DNA of 64,000 bases, taken from NCBI RefSeq assembly GCF_001665575.1, contig NZ_LZSU01000036.1, positions 62,001 through 126,000 of the forward strand. The letters run 5' to 3'. Every line of letters starts with the position of its first letter. Within the stretch, counting starts at the first letter, position 1. The position numbers were made by a program, and so were the translations under genes. This document shows, in pieces, positions 1 through 9,524 of this stretch. Below the pieces are notes generated by a model. That model was not told the origin of the DNA, ran no database searches, and saw only the letters and a list, made by a program, of their open reading frames with translations. The stretch is from Mycobacterium sp. 852013-51886_SCH5428379. Its GTDB lineage: Bacteria; Actinomycetota; Actinomycetes; Mycobacteriales; Mycobacteriaceae.

Positions 1-69
1 AGCGACGCTCGCATCGAAGAGGTCTCGGTAGGCACCCATGCCTGGAACGGTATACCCGTGCTGTCGGCC
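1..69. other. Window edge, no gene seen
   Basis: These bases lie downstream of the kdpE stop codon. I see no supported reading frame here; any gene would continue outside the window. Confidence 0.5.
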
Positions 70-750
70 TCACGGCTGGAACCGGTATCCCATCCCCGCC
101 TCGGTCAGTAGATGCACCGGATGCGACGGATCGTCTTCGAGCTTGCGGCGCAACTGCGCGAGATACACACGCAGATAATGGGTTTCCTTCGCGTAGGCGG
201 GTCCCCACACCTCGCGCAAGAGCTCCTCGCGGCCGACGAGTTTGCCTCGGTGGCGCACCAACATCTCGAGCATGCCCCACTCGGTGGGGGTGAGGTGGAC
301 CTCCGCGCCGTTCTTGGTCACCCGCTTGGCGGCGAGGTCGACGGTGAACGACTCGGTCTCGACAACGGGTTCGTCGTCACCGGCCGCGGTGGCGCGGCGC
401 ACCGCGGCGCGCAACCGGGCCAGGAACTCGTCCATGCCGAACGGTTTCGTGACGTAGTCGTCGGCACCCGCGTCGAGTGCTTCGACCTTGTCGGCGGAGT
501 CGGTGCGCGCCGAGAGGACGATCACCGGCGCCGTCAACCAGCCGCGCAGACCGGCCAGCACGTCGATGCCGGACATGTCGGGTAACCCGAGGTCCAGGAC
601 CACCACGTCGGGCCGGTGGTCGGCGGCCGAGCGCAGCGCGTCGGCGCCCGTCGCGGCCGTGGTGACGTCGTATCCGCGCACCGAGAGGTTGATGCGCAGG
701 GCCCGCAGGAGCTGGGGTTCGTCGTCGATGACGAGCACACGCGTCGTCAT
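70..750 (-). CDS. kdpE: KdpE, OmpR-family response regulator
   Basis: This 226-residue OmpR/PhoB-type response regulator is the likely partner of the adjacent KdpD kinase and should control kdpFABC transcription under potassium limitation or salt stress. The receiver domain (about residues 4-115) shows the acidic pair D9/D10, the phosphoacceptor D53 in VVVLDLGLPD and the conserved lysine K102 in DYVTKPF. A C-terminal winged helix follows (about 130-225, with HLTPTEWGMLEMLV and the RRKLE and GMGYRF motifs). Its start overlaps the kdpD stop (ATGA), so the two are translationally coupled. It is the last gene of the minus-strand kdp operon and full length. Identification is secure; the regulatory target is inferred from the family and context. 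Confidence 0.95.
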   Translation of the reverse strand: MTTRVLVIDDEPQLLRALRINLSVRGYDVTTAATGADALRSAADHRPDVVVLDLGLPDMSGIDVLAGLRGWLTAPVIVLSARTDSADKVEALDAGADDYVTKPFGMDEFLARLRAAVRRATAAGDDEPVVETESFTVDLAAKRVTKNGAEVHLTPTEWGMLEMLVRHRGKLVGREELLREVWGPAYAKETHYLRVYLAQLRRKLEDDPSHPVHLLTEAGMGYRFQP

Positions 751-3248
751 GCGCCGTCGCCGGTCTGGGCGGCCAGCTCGATCTCGACGGTCAGCCCACC
801 GCCGGGGGTGTCGGTGGCGGTCACCGTGCCGCCCATCGCCTCGACGAATCCGCGGGCCACCGACAGCCCGAGTCCGACGCCGCCGGCACTGTGCTGGTCG
901 CCCAACCGCTGGAACGCGCCGAACACCCGCTCCTCGGCGCCGCGCGGAATGCCGGGCCCCTCGTCGACGATTGCGATGAGCACGCGGTCGCCGACCCGTC
1001 CCGCGGTCACCCGGATCGGTCCGTCCGGGGCGTACCGCAGCGCGTTGTCGACGAGGTTGGCGAGCACCCGCTCCAGCAGGCCCGCGTCCGCCGCGACCAC
1101 GCAGTCACCGACGTCGACCTGCACCCTGTCGAGCTGCCCCGACCCGGCGACGCCCCTGCTAATTCCGAGCAGCGCCCGCTGCACCGTCTCCTCGAGGTAG
1201 ACCCGGCGGAGCTCGGGCCGCACCGCACCGGCCGCCAGCCGCGAGGAGTCGAGCAGGTTGTCCACCAGCGCGGTCAGCTGGTCGACCGATTCCTCGACGG
1301 TCGCCAGCAGTTCGGCGGTGTCCTCGGCGGAGAAGTCGACGTCGTCGCTGCGCAGGCTGGAGACTGCCGCCTTGGCCCCGGCCAGTGGGGTGCGCAGATC
1401 GTGGCTGACGGCGGACAGCAGCGCGCGGCGTAGTTCGTCGGCACGGGAGATGGCCTCGGCCTGGCTGGCCTCCGCGGTGAGTTCCCGCTGCCGCACCAGA
1501 CCGGCGGCCTGTCCGGCGACGGCGGCCAGCACCCGCCGGTCGTGCGCGGCCAGGGTGCGCCCCGCCAGCAGCAACCAGAACTCGTCGTCACCGACCTCGA
1601 TGGCGGTGTCGGCGCTCTCGACCTCGGCGCACGGTTTCTCGCCCACCCCCGCAACGATGCCGGTGCCGGCCCGCACCAGGCTGACGGCGCGCTGTGAGTA
1701 CGTCTCGCGGACGCGTTCCAACAGCATGGTGAGGTCGGCGCCGCGCAGCACCGAGCCGGCGAAGAGGGCGAGCAGTTCGGCCTCGCGGGAGGCGCGGCGG
1801 GCTTCGCGGGTCCGTTTGGTCGCGCTGTCGACGAGTGCGGCGACCGCGACGGCGACGGCCAGCAACACCACGATCGTCAGCGCGCTGTCGGGTTCGGCGA
1901 TCGTGAACGTATGCCGGGGCGTGATGAGGAAGTAGTTGAGCAGCAGACCGGACAGCACCGCCGACAGCGCGGCGGGGGCCACGCCGCCCAGCAGTGCCAC
2001 CAGCAGGACGCCCACGACGAACACCGCACTCTCGCCTGCAACGCCCAGTACGGGATCGAGCAACAGGACCGTCAGCGCGCAGATCGCGGCAGGGACCACG
2101 AGGGCGGCACCCCACGACAGCGCGTGTCGGTGGCGCGGGGAGCCCGCCCGGCGCCGCCTCCGGCCGGCTTCGTCGTGGGTGACCATGTGGACGTCGATGG
2201 AGCCGGACTGCTGGACGACCGTCGCGCCGATGCCCTCGTCGACCATGCGGCCCCAGCGGGAACGTCGCGACGTCCCGATGACCAGCTGGGTGGCGTTGCG
2301 TTCGCGGGCGAAGTCGAGCAAAGCGGTGGGGACGTCATCGCCGACCACGGTGTGCAGCGTCGCGCCCAGGCTGGCGGCGAGTTCGCGGACCCGGCCCATC
2401 TGCGGTGCCGCCAATCCGCTCAGGCCGTCGCCGCGCACCACGTGCACGACCAGCAGCTCGGCGCTCGACCGGGAGGCGATGCGCGATGCGCGGCGTACCA
2501 GGGTCTCCGATTCCGCGCCGCCCGTGACGGCGACGACGACGCGTTCACGCGCCTCCCAGGTGTCGGTGATCCGGTTGTCGGAGCGGTAGCGCGCCAGCGC
2601 GGCGTCGACCTGGTCGGCCAGCCAGAGCAGCGCGAGTTCCCTCAGGGCGGTGAGGTTTCCGCGCCGGAAGTAATTGCTCAGTGCGGCGTCGATACGCTCG
2701 GCGGCGTACACGTTGCCGTGAGACAGTCTGCGGCGCAACGCCTCCGGGGTGATGTCGACCAGCTCGATCTGGTCGGCGGCGCGGACGACATCGTCGGGTA
2801 CCTTCTCGAGTTGTTCGATGCCGGTGATGCGGGTGACGACGTCGTTGAGGCTTTCCAGGTGTTGAACGTTGACCGTCGAGATCACGGTGATGCCCGCGGC
2901 GAGCAGCTCTTCGACGTCCTGCCAGCGTTTGGGGTGGCGGCTGCCCGGCGTGTTGGTGTGGGCGAGTTCGTCGACGAGCACCACCTCCGGGCGGCGCGCC
3001 AGCACGGCGTCGACGTCGAGTTCGGGGAAGCGGGCGCCGCGGTAGGTGACGTAGTGCGGTGGGATCACCTCGATACCGTCGAGGAGTTCGGCGGTCTTCC
3101 GGCGGCCGTGGGTCTCGACCACCGCGGCCACCAGGTCGGTGCCGCGTTCCAGCCGCCGGTGCGCTTCGCCCAGCATGGCGTAGGTCTTCCCGACGCCGGG
3201 AGCCGCGCCGAGGTAGATGCGCAGCTCCCCGCGTTTCGGCGTGCTCAC
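747..3248 (-). CDS. kdpD: KdpD, potassium/osmosensing histidine kinase
   Basis: This is an 833-residue membrane sensor kinase. The order seen is an N-terminal KdpD domain with Walker A GAAPGVGKT (about residue 15) and the LVDELAHTN motif; a universal-stress-protein-like domain (VIGTSRRSRWGRM); a cluster of hydrophobic segments (DUF4118 region); a GAF-like stretch; a HisKA box AVSHDLRTPLA (His about residue 616); and a HATPase domain with NLVDNALRYAP and DEGPGIP. I chose the GTG at 3248 (VSTPKRGEL) because the open frame above it runs back through kdpC and has no family similarity. It ends in an ATGA overlap with kdpE. It should autophosphorylate and signal to KdpE. Confidence 0.95.
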   Translation of the reverse strand: MSTPKRGELRIYLGAAPGVGKTYAMLGEAHRRLERGTDLVAAVVETHGRRKTAELLDGIEVIPPHYVTYRGARFPELDVDAVLARRPEVVLVDELAHTNTPGSRHPKRWQDVEELLAAGITVISTVNVQHLESLNDVVTRITGIEQLEKVPDDVVRAADQIELVDITPEALRRRLSHGNVYAAERIDAALSNYFRRGNLTALRELALLWLADQVDAALARYRSDNRITDTWEARERVVVAVTGGAESETLVRRASRIASRSSAELLVVHVVRGDGLSGLAAPQMGRVRELAASLGATLHTVVGDDVPTALLDFARERNATQLVIGTSRRSRWGRMVDEGIGATVVQQSGSIDVHMVTHDEAGRRRRRAGSPRHRHALSWGAALVVPAAICALTVLLLDPVLGVAGESAVFVVGVLLVALLGGVAPAALSAVLSGLLLNYFLITPRHTFTIAEPDSALTIVVLLAVAVAVAALVDSATKRTREARRASREAELLALFAGSVLRGADLTMLLERVRETYSQRAVSLVRAGTGIVAGVGEKPCAEVESADTAIEVGDDEFWLLLAGRTLAAHDRRVLAAVAGQAAGLVRQRELTAEASQAEAISRADELRRALLSAVSHDLRTPLAGAKAAVSSLRSDDVDFSAEDTAELLATVEESVDQLTALVDNLLDSSRLAAGAVRPELRRVYLEETVQRALLGISRGVAGSGQLDRVQVDVGDCVVAADAGLLERVLANLVDNALRYAPDGPIRVTAGRVGDRVLIAIVDEGPGIPRGAEERVFGAFQRLGDQHSAGGVGLGLSVARGFVEAMGGTVTATDTPGGGLTVEIELAAQTGDGA

Positions 3249-3283
3249 CTGTTCATCATCCCTTGGTTCTGTTTTGCACCGAG

Positions 3284-3332
3284 ATCGACACCAGGGTCGT
3301 GAAACGACGTGCGTCACCGCCCTGGTGTCGAT
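3284..3332. terminator. 13-bp inverted repeat between kdpC and kdpD
   Basis: Perfect 13-nt arms (3284-3296 ATCGACACCAGGG and 3320-3332 its complement) flank a 23-nt loop in the only sizeable gap of the kdp operon. There is no U-tract. It could be an attenuator or RNA-stability element that lowers kdpDE expression relative to kdpFABC, or a dispersed mycobacterial repeat. Confidence 0.5.
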
Positions 3333-3343
3333 TTCGTCATCTG

Positions 3344-4195
3344 CTACCGACCGTCGAGCGCCAGGTTGAGCTCGAGCACGTTGACCCGCGGCTCGCCCAG
3401 GAAGCCCAGGGTGCGGCCGTCGGTGTGTGCGGCGACGAGTGCGCGGACCTGATCGGGGTTCATCCCGCGGGCGGTGGCGACGCGGTTGACCTGGATCTCG
3501 GCGTAGGCGGGGGAGATGTGCGGGTCCAGACCGCTGCCGCTGGCCGTGACGGCATCGGTGGGCACCTGCGGATCGGTGACCACACCGCGGATCGGGACGA
3601 GGCGGCCCATGCTGTAGTCCTCGCCGGGTTCGGCGCACTGGACCCGCACGCCGTTGTAGGTGTCGAGGAACGGGCGCGGTGTGGTGGCGCAGGGCTCGTT
3701 GACGCTGACCACCCGGGTCGTGGTGGGGGTGCCGATGACCGACAGCACGGCGCCCACTCCGCCTCCGGTGCAGAACGGCCGGCGGCCGTCGGCACCGTCG
3801 AATTCGGCGACGGCACGGCTCCGTTCGCACACCGTGGTGAGCAGGCTGGTCCGTTCGGGGGTGTCGACGAGGTCTTCCGGGCCCAGGTTGGAGGCGCCGC
3901 TGGCCATGGGGTCGTAACCGTCGCCCGCCGCGGACGGTCGGCCCTGGAAGTACTGCGGCAGCGGATTGCCGTCGGGGTCGGTGTAGAGCTGGCCGATCAG
4001 GCTGCTGCCCAGAGGTTTTCCATCTGCTTCGAGGATCGAACCACCGGCTTTGTCCTGTAGACCGGGCAGTTGGGCGATCACCCAGATGAGGGCGGGGTAG
4101 GCCAGGCCGAGGACGACGGTCAGGGCCAGGAGCGCACGCAGGGCGGCGGCGTGTTGCCGGATGGCGCTGGAGATTGCAGACATTGGAGTTCTCAC
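3344..4195 (-). CDS. kdpC: KdpC, potassium-transporting ATPase accessory subunit
   Basis: At 283 residues this is longer than typical KdpC proteins (about 190-220). One N-terminal membrane segment (about residues 17-42, [20 protein letters not shown]) is followed by a periplasmic domain. Family motifs include [34 protein letters not shown] and [11 protein letters not shown] at the end. The extra length is an insertion between the YFQGRPS region and the SGLDPHISP region, with several cysteines (VCERS, PFCTG, EPCAT, VQCAE). KdpC stabilises the KdpA-KdpB complex. The GTG start at 4195 overlaps the kdpB stop (GTGA); an ATG at 4183 is an alternative. Confidence 0.94.
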   Translation of the reverse strand: MRTPMSAISSAIRQHAAALRALLALTVVLGLAYPALIWVIAQLPGLQDKAGGSILEADGKPLGSSLIGQLYTDPDGNPLPQYFQGRPSAAGDGYDPMASGASNLGPEDLVDTPERTSLLTTVCERSRAVAEFDGADGRRPFCTGGGVGAVLSVIGTPTTTRVVSVNEPCATTPRPFLDTYNGVRVQCAEPGEDYSMGRLVPIRGVVTDPQVPTDAVTASGSGLDPHISPAYAEIQVNRVATARGMNPDQVRALVAAHTDGRTLGFLGEPRVNVLELNLALDGR

Positions 4196-6315
4196 ATTCC
4201 CGGGAGAAGGGCGACGACGAGGTCGATCAGTTTGATGCCGATGAACGGTGCGATGAGGCCGCCGAGACCGTAGACCGACAGGTTGCGGCTCAACAGCTTT
4301 GCGGCGTTGCCGGGGGTGTAGCGCACTCCGCGCAGCGCCAGCGGGATCAGCGCCACGATGACGAGCGCGTTGAAGACGACCGCGGACAGGATGGCCGACT
4401 GCGGGCTGTGCAACCGCATGACGTTGAGCAGCTCGAGGCCGGGGAACAGGCCGACGAACAACGCGGGGATGATCGCGAAGTACTTCGCGACGTCGTTGGC
4501 GATGGAGAACGTCGTCAGCGCACCGCGGGTGATCAGCAACTGCTTGCCGATCTCGACGATCTCGATGAGCTTGGTCGGATCGGAGTCGAGGTCGACCATG
4601 TTGCCGGCCTCTTTGGCCGCCGACGTGCCGCTGTTCATGGCGACGCCGACGTCGGCCTGCGCGAGGGCCGGGGCGTCGTTGGTGCCGTCGCCGGTCATCG
4701 CGATGAGCTTGCCGCCGGCCTGCTCGCGTTTGATGAGCGCCATCTTGTCCTCGGGCGTCGCCTCGGCGAGGAAGTCGTCGACACCGGCCTCGTCGGCGAT
4801 CGCTTTGGCCGTCAACGGGTTGTCGCCGGTGATCATCACGGTGCGGATCCCCATGCGGCGCATCTGGTCGAAGCGTTCGCGCATCCCCGCCTTGACGACG
4901 TCCTTGAGATGGATGACGCCGAGCATCGCGGCGGCGGCGCCGTCGCGGACTTCACCGACGGCCAGCGGAGTGCCCCCGGCGGCGGAGATGGTGTGGACGA
5001 GGTCGTGGAGATCGGCGGGTACGTCGCCGCCATGGTTTCGCACCCACTCGGCCACCGACGTCGCCGCCCCTTTGCGCAGTTGCAGCCCGGGTAGGTCGAC
5101 TCCGGACATGCGGGTGGTGGCGCTGAACTCGACCCACTGGGCGTCGGCGAGTTCGCCGGGCGTGCGGGCACGTGACTGCGCTCTGGCGTACACCACGATC
5201 GAGCGGCCCTCGGGGGTCTCGTCAGCCAGGCTGGACAACTGCGCGGCGTCGGCGAAGCGGTCCTGTGAGATGCCCTGCAGCGCAACAAACTCCGATGCCT
5301 GTCGATTGCCCTGGGTGATGGTGCCGGTCTTGTCCAGCAACAGGGTGTTCACGTCACCTGCGGCCTCGACCGCGCGGCCCGACATGGCCAGGACGTTGCG
5401 CTGCACCAGGCGGTCCATGCCGGCAATACCGATGGCCGACAGCAGTGCGCCGATGGTGGTCGGGATCAGGCACACCAGCAGCGAGACCATGACGATGCCG
5501 GTGATGCCGTCGCCGTCCAGTGCGAGCGTGTCGGGTACGCCGGGGTTGTTCGCCTTGGAGTAGATGGCCAGCGGTTGCAGGGTGGCCACGGCGAACACGA
5601 AGATCAGCGTGAGCGCGGCGAGCAGAATGTTGAGCGCGATCTCGTTGGGGGTCTTCTGCCGGTCGGCGCCCTCGACGAGGTCGATCATCCGGTCGATGAA
5701 GCTCTCGCCCGGCTTCTGCGTGATGCGCACGACGATGCGGTCGGAGAGCACGGTGGTGCCGCCGGTGACGGCGCAACGGTCGCCGCCGGACTCACGGATG
5801 ACGGGTGCGGATTCACCGGTGATGGCCGATTCATCGACCGAGGCAATGCCTTCCACCACATCACCGTCCCCAGGGATCACCTCACCGGCTTCGACGACGA
5901 CGACGTCGCCCTGGCGCAGCAGCGGTGCGGCGACCTCCTCCTCGACACCCTCGGAAGTCAGCCGGCGCGTCATGGTGGAGGTTTTGGCCTTGCGCAGGCT
6001 CTCGGCCTGGGCCTTACCGCGGCCCTCGGCGACGGCTTCGGCGAGGTTGGCGAACACGATCGTCAGCCACAGCCACACCACGATCAGCCAGCCGAACCAC
6101 GTCGCATCAGCAATCGCGCACAGTGTCGTCCATACGGCGCCGATCTCGACGATGAACATCACGGGGTTGCGCCACAGGGTGCGGGGATCGAGTTTGCGCA
6201 ACGCTGCGGGCAGTGATCGCAGCAGCATTTTCGGGTCGAGCAATCCGCCGCGAATGCGTTTCGGCGCAGCAGGTTCGGAGTCGATGGTCCGTGCGGCGAC
6301 GGCGGTGACGGTCAT
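4192..6315 (-). CDS. kdpB: KdpB, potassium-transporting P-type ATPase subunit
   Basis: This is the catalytic subunit of the KdpFABC pump, 707 residues, close to the family norm (about 680-710). Visible motifs are the actuator TGESAPV, the phosphorylation site [11 protein letters not shown] (Asp about residue 328), the hinge [17 protein letters not shown] and the KdpB-specific [15 protein letters not shown]. Hydrophobic segments flank these cytosolic domains. It hydrolyses ATP to drive high-affinity K+ uptake through KdpA in the inner membrane. The ATG overlaps the kdpA stop (ATGA), and the 3' end overlaps kdpC. Confidence 0.97.
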   Translation of the reverse strand: MTVTAVAARTIDSEPAAPKRIRGGLLDPKMLLRSLPAALRKLDPRTLWRNPVMFIVEIGAVWTTLCAIADATWFGWLIVVWLWLTIVFANLAEAVAEGRGKAQAESLRKAKTSTMTRRLTSEGVEEEVAAPLLRQGDVVVVEAGEVIPGDGDVVEGIASVDESAITGESAPVIRESGGDRCAVTGGTTVLSDRIVVRITQKPGESFIDRMIDLVEGADRQKTPNEIALNILLAALTLIFVFAVATLQPLAIYSKANNPGVPDTLALDGDGITGIVMVSLLVCLIPTTIGALLSAIGIAGMDRLVQRNVLAMSGRAVEAAGDVNTLLLDKTGTITQGNRQASEFVALQGISQDRFADAAQLSSLADETPEGRSIVVYARAQSRARTPGELADAQWVEFSATTRMSGVDLPGLQLRKGAATSVAEWVRNHGGDVPADLHDLVHTISAAGGTPLAVGEVRDGAAAAMLGVIHLKDVVKAGMRERFDQMRRMGIRTVMITGDNPLTAKAIADEAGVDDFLAEATPEDKMALIKREQAGGKLIAMTGDGTNDAPALAQADVGVAMNSGTSAAKEAGNMVDLDSDPTKLIEIVEIGKQLLITRGALTTFSIANDVAKYFAIIPALFVGLFPGLELLNVMRLHSPQSAILSAVVFNALVIVALIPLALRGVRYTPGNAAKLLSRNLSVYGLGGLIAPFIGIKLIDLVVALLPGM

Positions 6316-7997
6316 GAGTGGAGTCCTTCGGCGAGCGGGCCCAGCGCGAGCATGGGCAGGAAGGTGAGGGCGACCAGGATCAGGGTGACGCCGGCGACCA
6401 TGCCGACGAACTGGGGTCGGTGCGTCGGCAGGGTGCCGGCCGACGCGGGCGTCGCGGCCTGGCGGGCGAACGACGCGGCCAGGCCGAGCACCAGGATGAT
6501 CGGCAGGAACCGGCCGAACAGCATGGCCAGGCCCAGGGCGGTGTTGTACCAGTCGGTGTTGACCGAGATCCCGGCGAACGCGGAGCCGTTGTTGTTGGCG
6601 GCAGAGGTGAACGCGTAGAGCACTTCGGAGAGGCCGTGGGGCCCGGTGTTGAGCATGCTCGCGCGTTGCCCCGGCAGCGCCATGGCGGCTGCGGTGCCGG
6701 TCAGCACGATCACCGGCGTGACGAGGAAATACGCAGCCGCCAGCTTGATCTCACGCGGAGTGATCTTCTTGCCGAGGTATTCCGGGGTCCGACCGACCAT
6801 CAGTCCGGCGACGAACACCGTGATGATGGCGAGGATGAGCATGCCGTAGAGGCCGGAGCCGACGCCGCCGGGCGCCACCTCGCCGAGTTGCATGTTGAAC
6901 ATCGTGATCAGCCCGCCGAGGCTGGTGTACGAGTCGTGGAACGAGTTGACCGCGCCGGTGGAGGTCAGGGTCGTGAAATCGGCGAACACGGCGGAATCCG
7001 CTACCCCGAAACGCTGCTCGACGCCCTCCATCGCCGCGCCCGCGGCGGTGGGCACCGTGCCGTGGGCCTGCAGCTGGAACGACAGCATCAACGACACGCT
7101 GGCGGTGGCGATCACGCTCATCGCGGCGACGATCGCTAGTCCTTGATTGCGACCCTTCTTGCCGCTGCCGACCATGCGGCCGAAGGTGCGTGGCATCGAG
7201 AACGCGATGCAGGACAGCAGGAAGATCTCCACCCAGTTGGTCCACGCCGTCGGATTCTCGAACGGGTGCGCGGAATTGGCATTGAAGAAGCCACCGCCGT
7301 TGGTGCCCAGCAGTTTGATGGCCTCCTGGCCGGCGACCGGTCCGCCGGGGATGGTCTGTTGAGCGCCGGCGAGCGTGGTGACCACCTGGTCGTGCGGCGC
7401 GAAGTTCTGGATGACACCCCCGGCGACGAGGATGACGGCGCCGATGATGCTGATGGGCAGAAGGATTCGGAGGCTGCCGCGGACCAGGTCGACCCAGAAG
7501 TTGCCGAGTTCGCCGGTGGTGCGCCGGGCCAGGCCGCGGACGAAGGCCATGGCGACGGCCATGCCGACAGCGGCGGAGACGAAGTTCTGTACTGCCAGCC
7601 CGGCCATCTGGACGAGGTGGCCCTGGGTGGATTCGCCCGAGTACGCCTGCCAGTTGGTGTTGGTGACGAAGCTGACCGCGGTGTTCCACGCCAGCGCCGG
7701 AGTCATCTCGGTGGCGGGCTCGTCGAGGTGCAGGGGCAGCCGGCCCTGCACCAACTGGAGCGCGAACAGGAACAGCAGGCTGACGGCCGAGAACGCCAGG
7801 ACACTGCGGGCGTAGCCGCCCCAGGTCTGCTCGGCCCGCGGGTCGGCGCCGATGACGCGGTAGAGGAGACGTTCTCCGCGCCCGTGCTTCTGGGAGGAGT
7901 AAACGCCGAACATGTAGTCGCCCAACGGAACGTGGACGGCCGCGAGCGCGACGATCAGCGAGGCGAGGAACAGGATCCCCGCGGTGGTGGTGTGCAC
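6312..7997 (-). CDS. kdpA: KdpA, potassium-binding and translocating subunit
   Basis: This is a 561-residue polytopic membrane protein and the K+-selective channel-like subunit of KdpFABC. Selectivity-filter-type segments are visible: [29 protein letters not shown] and [13 protein letters not shown]. The first membrane helix begins right after the start and is followed by the LGDYMFGVY motif. The GTG start at 7997 abuts the kdpF stop codon and the 3' end overlaps kdpB, giving a tightly coupled FAB arrangement. Length and motifs match the family. Confidence 0.97.
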   Translation of the reverse strand: MHTTTAGILFLASLIVALAAVHVPLGDYMFGVYSSQKHGRGERLLYRVIGADPRAEQTWGGYARSVLAFSAVSLLFLFALQLVQGRLPLHLDEPATEMTPALAWNTAVSFVTNTNWQAYSGESTQGHLVQMAGLAVQNFVSAAVGMAVAMAFVRGLARRTTGELGNFWVDLVRGSLRILLPISIIGAVILVAGGVIQNFAPHDQVVTTLAGAQQTIPGGPVAGQEAIKLLGTNGGGFFNANSAHPFENPTAWTNWVEIFLLSCIAFSMPRTFGRMVGSGKKGRNQGLAIVAAMSVIATASVSLMLSFQLQAHGTVPTAAGAAMEGVEQRFGVADSAVFADFTTLTSTGAVNSFHDSYTSLGGLITMFNMQLGEVAPGGVGSGLYGMLILAIITVFVAGLMVGRTPEYLGKKITPREIKLAAAYFLVTPVIVLTGTAAAMALPGQRASMLNTGPHGLSEVLYAFTSAANNNGSAFAGISVNTDWYNTALGLAMLFGRFLPIILVLGLAASFARQAATPASAGTLPTHRPQFVGMVAGVTLILVALTFLPMLALGPLAEGLHS

Positions 7998-8084
7998 TCA
8001 GAACCTCTCGGGGAAGAGCAGCGCGGCGAGCATGAAGACCGCGACGGCCGCAGCGAGGATCAGTCCGACGATGTTCTCGATCAC
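7998..8084 (-). CDS. kdpF: KdpF, small membrane subunit
   Basis: A 28-residue single-span hydrophobic peptide beginning VIENIVGLILAAAVAVF and ending LLFPERF, which matches KdpF in size, composition and position just upstream of kdpA. KdpF is a lipid-like stabiliser of the KdpFABC complex. The GTG start overlaps the stop of the small ORF above it (GTGA). Confidence 0.85.
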   Translation of the reverse strand: MIENIVGLILAAAVAVFMLAALLFPERF

Positions 8085-8164
8085 AGCCGTTCGACCCACT
8101 TCTGCATCAGGCCGAGCAGCGCGAAGATCGCCACCGTCAGCGCGATGTACACGACAACAGACAT
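8081..8164 (-). CDS. 27-residue membrane peptide, first gene of the kdp operon
   Basis: The ATG at 8164 follows a clear GGGAG ribosome-binding site and encodes MSVVVYIALTVAIFALLGLM followed by QKWVERL: one predicted membrane helix with a positive C-terminal tail. The stop overlaps the kdpF GTG (GTGA), the same coupling seen between other kdp genes. It is not KdpF itself, which follows. It may be a second KdpF-like stabilising or regulatory peptide. Function is inferred only from position and hydrophobicity. Confidence 0.7.
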   Translation of the reverse strand: MSVVVYIALTVAIFALLGLMQKWVERL

Positions 8165-8353
8165 TCCGTCTCCCGTTCACGGCCACCGGCTCTCGGTGGG
8201 CGTGGACCAGCATCGGCGTGGTCGACTGCAGTGGGTTCGGTCTTGACGGTTTCTTGACGGGGGCGGCCGCGACTTTTACGGGTTCTGGACGCGATGGGCG
8301 GATTGCCAGGTCGTGTGCAGCGACATGTCAGATGTTCGGGTCAGGATCTCGGC
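8165..8353. promoter_or_regulatory. Divergent intergenic region, kdp promoter side
   Basis: This gap separates the kdp operon (leftward) from the gene at 8354 (rightward). It must hold the kdp promoter and probably the KdpE site. I could not identify a convincing -10/-35 or KdpE box by eye. Confidence 0.4.
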
Positions 8354-9037
8354 ATGAACCGTTTCCGCCGCACAAGAGCGCTGCCCCGGTACGCCGTCTG
8401 TCACCGCGCGCTGCGGGGCACGCCGTTGCAGGTGCCTGCAGAGCTGCTGACGACGGCGTCGGTGGCCGACTGGGTGCGCAAACGAGGAGTGGGCGTCGAC
8501 GTGTCCGGCGCCGAACAGCTGCGGCTGGCGCTCGAGGCAGGCCTGCCCGCGGCTCGGCTGGCAGCGCAGTGTCCGGATGTGTCGACGGTGGAGGCCGCGA
8601 TGACGGCGGCGGTCGGACGGTTCGTCATCGGTTCGTGGACGGAGGTGATGCTGATCGCGCATCGGCCGGCCGCGACGGCACGTGTGGTGGTGGACGTGAC
8701 CGAGGCGACGGGGGAGCGGTTGGCGGCATCGGTGGTGGGGATGGGGCGGCTCGACGTCGTGGGGCTGCGGTGCCGGATGCGCGGGGACGACGATGACGCG
8801 GCGGCCGCCGTGGGCGCGATGGTCGAGCAGATGGCGCGGTTGCGGCGGGCGCACGGAGTGATCATGACGCGGGCGTGCCTGTCGGGGTTCGGCCGCTGCG
8901 ACGCGGACCCGGCGGCGTTGCGCGACGGGGTGCATCAGTTGCAGTTGGCGGTCGAAGACGCGTGCGCTGAGTTGCGGTATCCGCGGCCGGCGCTAGTGCT
9001 GTCGCTGGACGCGGCGGCGCTGACAGACGCGAATTAG
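8354..9037 (+). CDS. Hypothetical protein, possible degenerate PLP-barrel domain
   Basis: A 227-residue protein from the ATG at 8354, which has a CAGGA motif just upstream; the frame stays open further upstream but without support. The stretch TASVADWVRKRGVGVDVSGA, then EQLRLALEAGLPAARLAAQC, resembles the N-terminal barrel of fold-III PLP decarboxylases and racemases (LysA-like). However, the lysine that binds PLP (a YAVKAN-like motif) is absent and the second domain is missing. It may be a non-catalytic descendant. It faces away from kdp and converges on the RidA gene. Function not assigned. Confidence 0.6.
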   Translation: MNRFRRTRALPRYAVCHRALRGTPLQVPAELLTTASVADWVRKRGVGVDVSGAEQLRLALEAGLPAARLAAQCPDVSTVEAAMTAAVGRFVIGSWTEVMLIAHRPAATARVVVDVTEATGERLAASVVGMGRLDVVGLRCRMRGDDDDAAAAVGAMVEQMARLRRAHGVIMTRACLSGFGRCDADPAALRDGVHQLQLAVEDACAELRYPRPALVLSLDAAALTDAN

Positions 9038-9045
9038 ACTCGGCG

Positions 9046-9453
9046 TCAGTCGATCACGGCGACCGCCTCGACTTCGACGAGCATGTCGGGCTCGGCGAGG
9101 GCGGCCACGCCGATGCCGGTGAGAGGTGGCAGGGCGGTGATGCCGAGGGTGGCCGAAGCTCGGGCGACCCCCTCGGCGAAGGCGGCCATCTTATCGGGAG
9201 ACCAGTCGACGAGGTAGACGGTCAGCTTGGCGACGTCGTCGAAGGTTGCACCGGCTGCGGCCAGGGCAGCGCCGACGTTGAGGTAGCACTGCTCGACCTG
9301 CGCGGCGAGATCACCGGCACCGACCGTATCGCCTTCGGCATTGCGAGCGACTTGGCCGGCGAGGAACACGAGCTTGGAGCCCGTCGCCACCGACACCTGC
9401 TTGTAGATGTCGACGCTAGGAAGCCCCGGTGGATTGATCAGCGTGATGGTCAT
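9046..9453 (-). CDS. RidA/YjgF-family protein
   Basis: A 135-residue RidA-like protein. The family hydrolyses reactive enamine/imine intermediates released by PLP enzymes, in the cytosol as a trimer. The visible pattern is VATGSKLVFLAGQVARNAEG, then EQCYLNVGAALAAAGATFDD, VAKLTVYLVD and the C-terminal VEVEAVAVID. The catalytic arginine common in RidA proper is not at its usual C-terminal place (ALAEPDMLVEVEAVAVI), so this fits one of the Rid2-7 subfamilies. I favour the ATG at 9453 over a TTG three codons upstream. It is read toward the gene at 8354. Confidence 0.85.
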   Translation of the reverse strand: MTITLINPPGLPSVDIYKQVSVATGSKLVFLAGQVARNAEGDTVGAGDLAAQVEQCYLNVGAALAAAGATFDDVAKLTVYLVDWSPDKMAAFAEGVARASATLGITALPPLTGIGVAALAEPDMLVEVEAVAVID

Positions 9454-9497
9454 GTGCGCCAACCGTACGGCGGGTCTGTATCGACAGCTCCGCGTAC

Positions 9498-9514
9498 ATA
9501 CCCCCTAGGGGTAT
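9498..9514. promoter_or_regulatory. CstR/CsoR-type palindromic operator upstream of DUF4396 gene
   Basis: ATACCCC-CTA-GGGGTAT is a near-perfect G/C-tract palindrome 11 nt before the start of the gene at 9525. It shares TACCC...GGGTA with three other sites at 10929, 11528 and 11562, typical of CsoR/CstR-family repressors. It links the gene at 9525 to the persulfide regulon. Confidence 0.75.
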
Positions 9515-9524
9515 AGTCGGCGGA

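Noticed and set aside
1911..3302. 463-codon plus-strand frame inside kdpD
   Set aside because: It is a GC-rich antisense shadow of a confirmed kinase gene, with no motif.
3249..3830. Upstream extension of the kdpD frame
   Set aside because: It overlaps kdpC on the same strand and lacks family similarity; VSTPKRGEL at 3248 is the family N terminus.
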